Source: Oehlia diaphana
Lineage: Eukaryota > Glomeromycota > Glomeromycetes > Glomerales > Glomeraceae
Reading direction: 5' to 3'
NCBI GenBank assembly: GCA_003833135.1
Contig: QZLH01000020.1
Coordinates: forward strand, 99,558 to 163,557
Length of the DNA stretch: 64,000 nucleotides
Positions 12,643 to 23,469 of this stretch are shown here, piece after piece (position 1 is the stretch's first letter; each line of letters begins with the position of its first letter). The notes under the pieces are model-generated. The model was given only the letters and a program-made list of their open reading frames with translations, did no database searches and was not told the DNA's origin. A program made the position numbers and the translations under genes.

Positions 12643-15538
12643 ATGCCTGCTTTTTGGTTTTTCAACGAAAAAATGTCTGAAGATAGTACGGATTGTGAAA
12701 TTTGGGACAAGAGAACAAACGAACTGGTTCAAAAAATTAAAAATACTGAAACGAAAACTTCAACCAACCGATCTATTACAACAACCGGTAAAAATACTAC
12801 TGAATACATAAATCAAGAAAACGCGTCTTTTTCTTTTCAGCCAAAAAATGAACGTTCAAAAAACACTATCAAGACTCGATTAAAACAAAATAATACTAAA
12901 ACTACACGTACTATTTCAACTACCAAAACACGAACTTTATTTTCATTTTTTGCGCCAAAAATATCATCTAATAGGACGACAGAAAATAATGATAATGATA
13001 TAAATATTAATATTGAACAGGAAAAGAATTTATCCGATAATGCTATTAAACGTGTAAAGTATGATAATGAATCAATGATTAAAGTCGATAATGAAATAAA
13101 TGATAAAAAAAGTTCTATACATATACCATCAAAATATTGGAATTCGGTTAGAGAAAGTCGGCAGCAATCAGATGATAAGAATGAGAAACAAAATGAACCA
13201 TTTCCTTGTGAGGAAGAGTTAAATTTAGCTATGAATGAAATAAGTGAAATGGTCATTATTGATGATAATTCGAATTCTTGTCCTATTTGTGGAATATCTT
13301 TGAAAAATTTTTCATATAAAGCGAGTATATTTTTAATCAAAAAAAAGCAAAAATTTTTTTTTAACGAGAATTTGTTTATTTTTACAGAAATCAAACGAAC
13401 ACATTAATAACTGTATCGATGGTCCATTAAAGTTGTCCGTAACAAAAAAAAAAATATTCGACAACACTGAATCATCATTACTACTTGAGCCACAAAATTC
13501 TTTATTATTCAGCATAGATGAAAAAGGATCAACCAATATATTAGACGTTGAACAACCTGACGATAATGAATTAGTTATTAATAAGAAACAAGATCGGGTT
13601 GCACAATCTAAAAAAGAATGTCCATGGTATAAAAAGCTTCCAGGTATATACTTTTAAAAAAACTACTTTACTAAATAAGTATTTCTTATTTATTATAAAT
13701 AATTATGTTAATTAGACACAAGTATAACAGTGGATGCATTTAAATATGGCAAGATTCCTCATTGCACTGCCTACTTTTTGAGGTAATATAAGAGTAAGGA
13801 TTAGTAATTTTTTTTTTAAGAATGATTATTCATTTGGTTATATTTTTGGAAGTCACTTCCATTCAGATCATTATAATGGATTAACCTCAAAGTGGTCTAA
13901 TGGATTGATTTACTGTTCCACAGTTACCGGTAATTTGGTAATCCAAAAATTAAAAGTGGCGCGTAATTTTGTTCGTAAACTTCCTATGAATGAGGAAGTT
14001 AGCATTGATAGCAACAATGATATTACGGTTACTTTGATTGATGCTAATCAGTAAGTTCAATTTAACTTTTTTTTGAGATTTCGTTCATCATATAATGTTA
14101 AATACTTTTCTAGTTGTCCCGGATCAGCACTTTTTTTGTTCAAATTGAAGGACAAGAGTGGCCGAATCAAGCGATATCTTCATACTGGAGATTTTCGTGC
14201 TTGTCCTCGACAAGTACTTCATTCAGCAATCGTACAACCTCAAAATCCTGCAATTGACATTTTATATCTTGACACTACTTACTTAAATCCACAATATTGT
14301 TTTCCTGCTCAAGAACAAGTTGTTAATGCTGTGATTAAGCTTATTCGCAAAGCAATTAATAGGGGTGAATTAATTCCTATGAAACGTAGTAGTGGTTATA
14401 ATGGCCAATGGAGAAATAAGCAACCTCGATTGGACAAGTCACAACTTGCATTAGATAAATGGTTTAAAAAAACATCAACAGATTTTAATAAAACTGAACA
14501 ATTAGAAAATGTGACAAATGCAGAAGACATTGCGATGGAAGATGAATTTCAACATGAAGAAAATGATGATAATGATGATATGGACATCGATGAAACGAAA
14601 TTAAAGAATAGCAAAATTTTAATTGTAATTGGTACATACTTAATTGGTAAAGAGAAGGTCTTTTTTGGTAATTAGACTTATCTGAATGTCCTCTTTTATT
14701 TTATTGAAAAATATTAAGCGATTGTCTGTTATTATAGGTATAGCAAAAGCCTTTCGATCAAAGATTTACGTTACAGATGAGAAGCGAAAAATGCTTATGT
14801 GTCAGGAAATTCCCGGTATAGAATCACTTTTGACAAACGATCCACGTCAAGCCAGCGTACATGTTGTCTCTCTTATGTCAATAAAATACAGTGTAATTTA
14901 CATTTCACTTACTGCTGATTTATATTTTAAATATTGTTAATGAATATATATAATATAATATAGAGTCTTTTTGCATATCTTGAAAGTCTTAAACCGACGT
15001 TCAAATATGTAATGGCTTTTCGTCCAACTGGATGGGCATATAAGGGACAAAAATTTTCATCATCATCTACGACAGAAGAAATTCTTAATACTTCTACTCC
15101 ATTCACCATTGATTCTATAACACCAACTTTTTCTACATCAATATGTCAAATATTTGGTGTACCTTATTCCGAACATTCAAGTTTTAGAGAGCTAGCTGCT
15201 TTTGTATTGTCATTGAATATAAGAAAAATTATACCAACAGTTAACATTGGGTGAGACTTTATTTTGAATATATTTTGTTTGAATTCCACCCTTCTCTTTA
15301 AAAACCAAACCACTTCTCTCTTCTTTTTCCCTTTTTTTTTTTTTTAAAAAAAAAACCCCCTCATTCTTCCTTAAAAAAAACACTATATTAATTTGATCAT
15401 GTATTTATTACTACCATTTTCTTCAGATCTGAGAAAAGTCGGGAAAGCATGAACTATTGGCTTGATAATTGGCAGAATGAAAAGGATAAGAGCAAGAATA
15501 TTAAAGTCGTGCCATATAATACTGTGGATCATTGGTAA
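12643..15538 (+). CDS. PSO2: DNA interstrand-crosslink repair nuclease Pso2/Snm1 (DCLRE1 family)
   Basis: A metallo-beta-lactamase/beta-CASP 5' exonuclease that trims DNA ends during interstrand-crosslink repair in the nucleus. Eight exons (12643-13320, 13388-13643, 13716-13782, 13853-14050, 14114-14667, 14738-14892, 14964-15250, 15427-15538) sum to 768 residues. A UBZ4-like zinc finger, CPIC...HINNC, spans intron 1. The nuclease domain begins ITVDAFKYG and carries HFHSDHYNG, DANHCPGSA, HTGDFRACP, LDTTY, GTYLIGKEKVF, AFRPTGW and GVPYSEHSS, so the metal-binding and beta-CASP motifs are all present. An acidic insert of about 80 residues separates LDTTY from GTY. An upstream motif, TLFSFFAPK, resembles a PCNA-binding PIP box without its Gln. 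Intron 1 appears to use a GC donor, because the GT donor four bases later breaks the frame. A second Met at 12673 is a possible alternative start. Confidence 0.93.
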
Positions 15539-15671
15539 TTCGTTTTAGATTTAATTGCGAGAATAGACCTTAGAAAAAAATAATAAATTTAAATTTGAAA
15601 ATGGAATTTTAATTTATAATATCACGTGATACTGCTTCTATGTTTCTCTCTCTCTCGAAATTTAATTTCAT

Positions 15672-16492
15672 CACAGCCAAAGTTTGTTATAGTGAAGCTC
15701 ATTATAGTAAATTTTGCATATAGTGAACTATTTTATCTCCTTAGTTTCGCTATAGTGAACCTACTGATAAAATCTCGATATTAGGTATAGTGAACTTAAT
15801 AAAAATTTTACTATAGAACAAATATTATAAATTTATAGTCTTTATAGTGAATAATATCATTCAGTGATGTAAATTTAGACGCTAAGATCATGTTATATTT
15901 ATACGATATGTAATTTAAGTCTAATAAATTTGTATAGCAAATTTGTATTTTATACAGAACATGAAGACATTTAATGATGATACTTTAACTTTGAAAAAGC
16001 ATAAAATATCTAAAAGCAAGGCGGATGGGAAAAGTAAATTTTAATTTCATTAGTAAATTGTAAATAAACATTTCTACTTTTTATTAGTGGTAGGACATGT
16101 AACATTTAACATTCTAGTATAAATTTTTTTTACGCGTTTTTATTATATTACTTTATATATAAAGAGCGCATACTTTTAAACATAAATTAAGGGTTGACCA
16201 ATCTGGTAAAAATAGTTACTTAAATTAAAATTTACAAGATCTTATTTTTGGCTAAGAAATTAATTCATTCCAAATAATACCTTATCAGATAGAAATTATA
16301 AGACATGATAATTGAAGAATTAGAAATACTGTAAATGCTATAATTTATAAAAAAACAATTAATTATTTTTAAAATCCACTAACATTATAAATTATCAAAT
16401 TTTTTTTATTTTGTATCAATATAAAGTTTACTATAAAGAAATCTTTCATTTTTTGTTATAGTGAACAAAGCATGATTTTTTTTTGCTGTAAC
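15672..16492. mobile_element. Degenerate TIR element with repeated TATAGTGAA words
   Basis: The left end reads CACAGCCAAAGTTTGTTATA and the right end, on the other strand, TTACAGCAAAAAA followed by TTTGTTCACTATAA, an imperfect inverted pair. TATAGTGAA or a one-base variant recurs near 15689, 15719, 15750, 15783, 15843 and 16459. The interior is AT-rich and non-coding. This looks like an old non-autonomous DNA transposon, possibly of Tc1/mariner or pogo type. No target duplication can be called with confidence. A CACGTG lies just outside at 15623-15628. Confidence 0.45.
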
Positions 16493-16506
16493 TAGTTCCA
16501 AATTTA

Positions 16507-16851
16507 CTAGCTTTGACAAAGGTTGTCTATTTCTTTCGAGGTTAGGTTTTTGCTGAGTCCTACTTTTATGTTTTCCAAGGATTCAATAAATTCTTTTGAA
16601 TTAGTTGGAAGATTTTTAAAAAATGCTTCTAGTTCATTATTTCTTTTATTTCGCTTAGCAGGAAATCTACTCTTGCTTTTCAGTTTTTCTTTGGCAGAAT
16701 TAATTGATTGTTCTGAAGGTGGTTGTTTCTTGCCAGAATTATTTGGATGGTTTGGATTAGTCTCTGGATGTGGCGGAGGCAAAAATTTTTTTGCTAAATT
16801 ACATTGCGGACACTTCGGATTTTCTACTTTCTGGCACCAAGGGCATACCAT
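16507..16851 (-). CDS. Small zinc-ribbon-like protein (114 residues), hypothetical
   Basis: A single-exon frame starts with MVCPWCQK and has a second pair in CPQC nine residues later, giving a compact CxxC...CxxC pattern that could bind one zinc ion. It is followed by a Pro/Asn-rich linker, a basic stretch (KLKSKSRFPAKRNKRNN) and a helical C-terminus (LEAFFKNLPTNSKEFIESL). I do not recognise a family. It lies just beyond the decayed element at 15672-16492 and just before a tandem duplication, so it may belong to a repeat family rather than be a stable host gene. The ATG at 16849-16851 is the first in frame after an AT-rich region. Confidence 0.45.
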   Translation of the reverse strand: MVCPWCQKVENPKCPQCNLAKKFLPPPHPETNPNHPNNSGKKQPPSEQSINSAKEKLKSKSRFPAKRNKRNNELEAFFKNLPTNSKEFIESLENIKVGLSKNLTSKEIDNLCQS

Positions 16852-16952
16852 ATTGTAATTATTTTTTTTTTTGCAGTATAGGTAAAAATTGAATCGAAAA
16901 GTTCAGATAAAAGGAAAATTAAAATACTATCAGCGCTATATATATCTATATC

Positions 16953-17286
16953 TATATAATTAAAAAAATTTGTAACGTTTAGATTACCTGTATAAATAAA
17001 TTCCAAATTGTGCAACATTACTTCCATTGGCCAGTTTTATTACGTGACGTTAAACAAATTAAAAAAAAGTGACGATAATATAATTCCAGTCAAATCCTGG
17101 TGCGAAGCAACAGGTTACAACTAGTCTATAATTAAAAAAATTTGTAACGTTTAGATTACCTGTATAAATAGATTCCAAATTGTGCAACATTACTTCCATT
17201 GGACGTGACGTTAAACAAATTAAAAAAAAGCGTCGATAATATAATTCCAGCCAAATCCTGGTGCGAAGCAACAGGTTACAACTAGT
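16953..17286. repeat. Direct tandem duplication, period about 172 bp
   Basis: The block starting TATAATTAAAAAAATTTGTA is present twice (about 16953-17125 and 17126-17286). Both copies end in GTTACAACTAGT. They are nearly identical apart from a few substitutions and an 11-base stretch (around CCAGTTTTATT) present only in the first. The near identity indicates a recent duplication. Confidence 0.9.
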
Positions 17287-17545
17287 ATACATTATATATT
17301 TTTTTATAGGTAAATAAATTGTTATTTATATGAAGCATGATCGAATAGAATATCACCGAATTGCTTCCAGTATGCACATGTGCAATTTTTAAAGGAAGGT
17401 ATACACAATGAATTCTTTATATTTTTTATATTCCTTTATATGAACATAAAAAGGAATTTCCATGCGCACAAATGATTTTACCGAGATTTTATACACTGTT
17501 CGTTATTCAATAACTTATAATTAATTTATTTAAAGTTAATAAGAA

Positions 17546-17629
17546 GCCTTCTTGGCTCAGTTGGCAGAGCGTCTGCCTAGTATGAAATATGTTAGCAGAA
17601 GGTCGTCAGTTCGATTCTGGCAGAAGGCA
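17546..17629 (+). tRNA. tRNA-Thr (anticodon AGT) with an 11-nt intron
   Basis: The sequence folds as a standard nuclear tRNA. The acceptor GCCTTCT pairs with AGAAGGC and the discriminator base is A at 17629. The D stem is GCTC/GAGC and the anticodon stem TCTGC/GCAGA. The T stem is GTCAG/CTGGC around the loop TTCGATT. The anticodon loop starts CTAGTA, putting AGT at positions 34-36. The 11 bases TGAAATATGTT (17583-17593) sit after position 37, the canonical intron site. Removing them leaves exactly 73 nucleotides. A run of T at about 17671 can serve as the polymerase III terminator. CCA is not encoded. Confidence 0.9.
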
Positions 17630-18240
17630 ATTATTATATTAAATCTAGTTATCGCATTTGAATCTGGATTGTTTTTTTATTTTATTTTATTTTATTTTTT
17701 TTTTCATACGTAAATAATTTATTTTGTGAGAGAATCATCGTTAAACAAATTGATTAATAAATATAATCGGTTAAAAGTTTGTTTGACTTTGAAATTAAAA
17801 AGTTTTGCTTGTTACACGACAACTTATATTCAATCATAAATTTATCCGCGAGATTTAAAGGGAATGAAATAATAATAGAATAATAATTATATTAAAAAAT
17901 TTACGAAATAATTTATTATGTTTATCAAATTTTTATGGTTAAAAAAATTCAATTTATTAAATTATTAATTATTAAATGCGTTTCATCATTTATGATAAAT
18001 GATAATGAAGTTAAATAACAAAGAAAAAAAAAGTATGTTAATTTTAATTTATGTAAGATTAATATAAACAGTATATACTTGTATAAAGGAAAAAAATTAA
18101 TATATACAGTATATACTTGTATAAAGGAAAAAATTTACTTATATTTATATGTGGAACATGTGTTCAATTGTTGTCATGTTTCTAATCGGAATAAAGATTC
18201 ACCCTTTTAGGTTTATTTTTAGTTAGATCTACAGTATTTA
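17630..18240. other. Intergenic DNA with a 38-bp direct repeat
   Basis: Within this AT-rich spacer, ACAGTATATACTTGTATAAA followed by GGAAAAAA occurs at 18068 and again at 18106, a period of 38 bases. The repeat lies roughly 100 to 170 bases upstream of the kinase start and may be part of its promoter. Nothing else is recognised. Confidence 0.6.
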
Positions 18241-19930
18241 ATGTTCGACACAATACAAATAAGGTTTGTAACAAATTGTTTACCTAAAAAAAAAAAACAC
18301 TTTCTTATAATGGAACCAACGAACTCATCTGTTGAAACAAAAGAAAAAAATGGAGAAATAGATGACGAATCAAATTTTATGAACGATATTGAAACAAGGA
18401 AGGCAATATATGGAGTATGTACAGAATGTGATAACCCTTTCACAGGAGATTCATGGTGTCAAAAATGTAATGCTAAAAGATTTAAAGAAAATTTTAAAAA
18501 TTGGACCAGTGGAAACAAAAATATTGATGAATTTATTCAAGAACAACAACTTAATGCAGTACATTGGACAAGATGTTGTGAATGGATACCTTTTGAAAAA
18601 TTTCAAAATGTTACATATATTTCTAGAGGTGGTTTTGGTAAAGTTTTTAAAGCTAATTGGTTAGAAGGTTATATTCGTAGTTGGAATGTTCAAAAACAAA
18701 AATGGAATAGGTATAATAATCATTCATATAAAGAAGTTGCATTAAAATGTTTAGATAATTCAAATAATATAAGTAAAGATTTTTTAAATGAGGTAAGTAA
18801 ATTATAAATTTCACTTTTAAATAAATAAATAAATAAATAAATATATACTAATATAATATTTTATAATATTAAGGTTAAAACTTATTATCAAATTTATGGA
18901 AGTAGTTATATCGTTCAATGTTATGGAATAACTAAAGAACCAGAAACTAATAATTATATGATGGTTTTACAATATTTTTATAAAGGAAATTTACGTGAAA
19001 ATTTACATAAATTATATAACATCAATTATTCCGAAAAACTTATGGTTTTACATCAAATATCTATTGGACTTAAAAATATTCATAATGCTGGAAAAGTTCA
19101 TAAAGATTTTCATTCAGGAAATATATTATTTGGAAATAATGTATCTATTAGTGATTTAGGAATGTGTCAACCAGCCGATTATCAATCAGAAGGGGATGAC
19201 GGTATTTTTGGAGTCTTACCTTATATAGCTCCAGAAGTTATACGTGGACGTCAATATACAAAATCATCTGATATCTATTCATTTGGAATAGTAATGAATG
19301 AATATTTATCTGGTGTAGTACCTTTTAATAATATTTCTCATAATTTTAGTTTAGCTTGTAATATATGTAAAGGACTTAGACCAGAAATTCCAGATTATCT
19401 TCCAAAATTATTTGCAGAATTGATTATGAAATGTTGGAATGCAGAACCAGAAAATAGACCAACTGTAGAAGAATTATGTCGTTTAATAAATGAATTAAGA
19501 TTAAAATTGGATTATAAAGATGCAGAAATTTGTAATCAAATAGAAGAAAGTGAAAGAATTAGATTTAATGAACAAGTGAAGAATAAATTCAAACAAGTAC
19601 AACATCCTCAAGCAATATATACCAGTAGATTTTTAAATTATAGAAGTCTTCCAAATCCAATGACATCTTCATATAAAATTTCTCAAGGTAATTTATATAT
19701 AATTTAAAAAAAAAGTAAAATAATAGAAAAATTTTATGTTTAACTTATATATGTATGATTTTTTTATAGATATTATTCAATTTATATCAACAAGTCAAAG
19801 TAAGTAATAAATATATAATAAAATGTTTTTTTTTTTTTTATGATCATTAAAATTATAATTTTTAACTAAATAGAATTCATTTTTTATAGATTCAGAAATT
19901 CAATTTATTGAACAAGAGTTAATTAAGTAA
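18241..19930 (+). CDS. TKL-type protein kinase of the expanded glomeromycete family
   Basis: Four exons (18241-18792, 18874-19687, 19770-19799, 19890-19930) give 478 residues. An N-terminal zinc-ribbon-like segment (CTECDN...WCQKC) leads into NWTSGNKNIDEFIQ, a conserved lead-in of this family. The kinase domain has a glycine loop (SRGGFGKV), VALK, a catalytic loop HKDFHSGN with the Asp present, DLG in place of DFG, and PYIAPEV. In this family DLG is normal, so the enzyme may well be active. The first intron cuts the N lobe just before helix C. The C-terminal tail, spread over two tiny exons (DIIQFISTSQ and NSEIQFIEQELIK), is also typical. Substrates are unknown; such kinases are thought to act in signalling. 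The Met at 18310 (MEPTNSS) is an equally plausible start. Confidence 0.9.
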
Positions 19931-22900
19931 TAATAATATACTTTCTTTAAAATGAAAAATTAATATAAATTATATTCAAAATTTGAGAAATATAAATTTA
20001 AAATCTACTATTTTATTGGATCAATATTTTTCTCTTCTGTTTTATTATTATTATTATGATTCATATATTTAAATTAGCATATTAAAGCAGTACTTTTTAT
20101 TATGATACATTTAAGTGCATATTTTTATTTGAGATAATCGTGTTTAGTTATTATTATCGCTATATACAGTATATACGACGATAATGATCAAGTAACGTTT
20201 AACATTATTATTTATTGCTCTACGATATGTAATATGAGTATTAATTCATTTAATTATTCTATTCACCATTAGCATCTTTTCATTCGTGAATCTTTCTTGA
20301 AAATCTGAAAATCTTTAATTTCTTCTTCAGTTCTTTTACTTTGTTTTCCTAATATCTATGCAAGAATTAAATTGTTTATTCAACTAGTCCAATTCTTTTA
20401 ACATAATAGGGTTAATACATTATTAATACCAATCCACTACGTATTCATCCTTTATCAGTTATTATTGAATCGTTTTTAACAATTTGACAGGATTAACTAT
20501 TCTTTTTAATGTTTGTAAAATTTTTGCTCTTTTACTTTTTAAGTTTTACTTTCTAATGTTTCTAATGAGAGTAAGATTTTGTTAATTACTAAATTGTGAT
20601 TTAATAATTTTCTTTAATTGTTATAACTGTCTTTATTTTCTTATGTACTGTACATCATACACCAAATCAATCTTTTCTAATAGAAGAAAGTCACAAGATG
20701 ATAAGTCAACATTTAATTATTGTAATTTATTAGTTCCCGGTAAAAACTAATAAATAAATCATTTATTAATTATTAAATAAATTATGCTAATATTCACTTA
20801 ATATTATTAATATTGAAAATCTATAAAATCTTTTAAATTCTTTGAAATTTCTGTATGTATATATATATATATACATTCTTAAATTACTTTTAATTAACGA
20901 GTGATTTATATTTATGCATTGTATTGTACATGTACTGTACATGTATGTAATTTAAAATGTAATAATTTGATTATATAAATGCGATAAATGCGTAAAATTA
21001 AAATCATATGAAATTAGCGTTGTTACAATTTTTTATTAGCTTATGCAACAAGGATTATAAGGATTAAAAAAAATTAATCCATGTTTTAAAGAAAAGAGAT
21101 TAGTAAATAAAAAATGTATGAAGAAATTTAAAAATCGAAAAGCCAACGGGATAAACATGAGTTTTTGTTTTCTACTACTTTGATTTATGTTAAACGATTA
21201 TCTAAAAATAAAGTATGATAATAATATAATTGAAAAGAGTTTGATGAAAAAGTTTTTTTTTTAAAAAAATATTACTTTATTAATTTCATCAACTGCCTTC
21301 TTCTTGTTTGTTTATCGTGCGTTCTTTTATGTACTTTTAAGCCCCGAAACAATCTTACTCTTCACATGAGGGACTTAATTCGACATATTTTCTTCATCAC
21401 TGCTCTAAAACAATATTGTTGAATATTCTTTTTTTCTTTTAATAAAATATTCATAAATTTACCTTTGGATTCTCTTCATTGCTGACTAAACTTGAAACTT
21501 GAAAAGTAGGTGTTAAAAAAAAGGATTTCAAATTTGGTTTGCCAAATTTGCGCGAGTAAATTGAATAGATGTCAGAATCGTCTGTGTCACTTCAAAATCA
21601 AATAAAGATATAATTGGAAAGATCAGCGACGATCTGTCCAACTATATCACTATATCAACATTGTGAAAAATTTTTTTCTCACACCAATTAGAGATTTAGC
21701 AGCAAAAATAACTTTTTTAACATTCAAACTGATTAGTTACTTCATTGACGAGTCAATTCTTTTTCGATATTAAGCTACCATATAGGTATCAATGACCTAA
21801 GAATTTTTATAGGTATTAATAGATGATACAGTATATCGTTTTATAACCTTGTTCTCAAAAATGATTAATATCTTATTAAAAAAAGCAAGAAAGTTGTAAT
21901 GTATCAGAAATAAGCAAATAGCATACGGAGAGATTTTAAAAGTCTTGTATTGTACTGTACATTTTCTTTGAAAATAATTTTTTTATGTTCATTAAGCCGT
22001 AAAAGCCGTGTTGCAGAACAAGTTACAGGAAATATTTTAAATAACGAAAAACTTGTATACTAACAATATAATGAAGTGAAGGTTGCAAAACATCATTTTT
22101 TTTTTACGTAATAATCTGACAAATTAGTATTATGCATCTATTATGAAATGTCGATAAAATGAAATATTTTCGTAAAATACATATACATCATACATAGCAT
22201 CAGTGTACTACTGTTCAATTTTCACGTTAATTAATTAATGCTTGCAATGTGCGATTCTTGTAATATGTGTTGTATGTGTTATAATAAATTACGGATAATT
22301 GGATAACTTGCCTGTTAATGTCCAAGATATTTTATGTGCCTATAAATGATTTAATGACCGCTATTTTAACTTGTCGCAATAAGATCTTTATAACTTCCTT
22401 GGTAATAGAATTTTCGAATTAAATATTTTTTATTCCTATTTAAATAACTTTACGATCATTATACGATCATTATGGTCATTATCGAAAAATCTATTAGAAA
22501 GAATCAAGATTCAATAGAATGTATAATATATATATATATATATATATATAAATTTTATTATTAAAGAAACACATAATAATTATTTATCGTGTATGATAAT
22601 TTGATTTGATTAATTCTATAAAGAGAATAAAATAAATATTTTTTTTTTTTTTTTTTATTTTGTCTTTCCCTTAGAATAACATAATAATACTCTAAACCAA
22701 CCAATATATATTGTATATTACATAATAAATAGTATAAATTTTTGGTAATGAAAATGTTATTAGTATTCTTAAAAATCAAACATCAAATGATTGAAAAATG
22801 ATATTAATATTATTTTATTTATTATGAACTTTTGCGATGGATAAAAATCTGTTTGATAATAATCTTATTTCAAAACGAAAGATGATTATACTGAAAAAAC

Positions 22901-23469
22901 CGTTTAATAAAAGTATTGATATTTTAACAAAAAAAGAAAAGAAAATCTTTTTGATAACAAAATTTATAATCGTTATCGGATTAACATTTTTCATTTTTTT
23001 TTTTTAAAAAAAAAATTCCTTTTTTGACATTTTTGAGGAAAATATTTTCAATCTTGTCTTGCTGATAAAAATTGGTAAAAATATAAAATCTTTTGAGAAA
23101 AAAAATTTTAATTTTGCTGGTAAAAAAAAAATTCCTATATTTTCAAGAACTTGTTATATGAGTTATATGAGTTATATTTATTAACATTAATATAAAAAAA
23201 ATATATATATATATATCCAAAAAAGGAATTTTTATTAAAGTCAATTGTTTAACATTTTGTATTAATTGTTACTAGATAGAGCTGGGTAAATTTTCACAGT
23301 TAAATTAATTAGCCTATTGGACCAAGTAAAAACTATGAATTGCTCTTAATTGTACAGAAAAAAAAAAGTTCTAAATTTCATTTATATATAGTTTTTGATT
23401 TTTTTTACATACAGTATATACATACAGTATAGATATATAGGGAGAGAGAGATAGATTGATTGATAAGTT
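19931..23469. other. Long AT-rich intergenic region with microsatellites
   Basis: No gene was recognised in 3.5 kb. It contains a (TA)n run at about 22526-22551, smaller TA runs near 20860 and 23200, and repeated GTACATGTACTGTACATGTA-type palindromes near 20927. Many frames are interrupted by stops and no exon pair with sensible splice sites stood out. Confidence 0.55.

Noticed and set aside
12837..13394. 185-codon minus-strand frame opposite PSO2 exon 1
   Set aside because: PSO2 on the plus strand is supported by domain content and eight in-frame exons; the antisense frame is Phe/Ser-rich noise.
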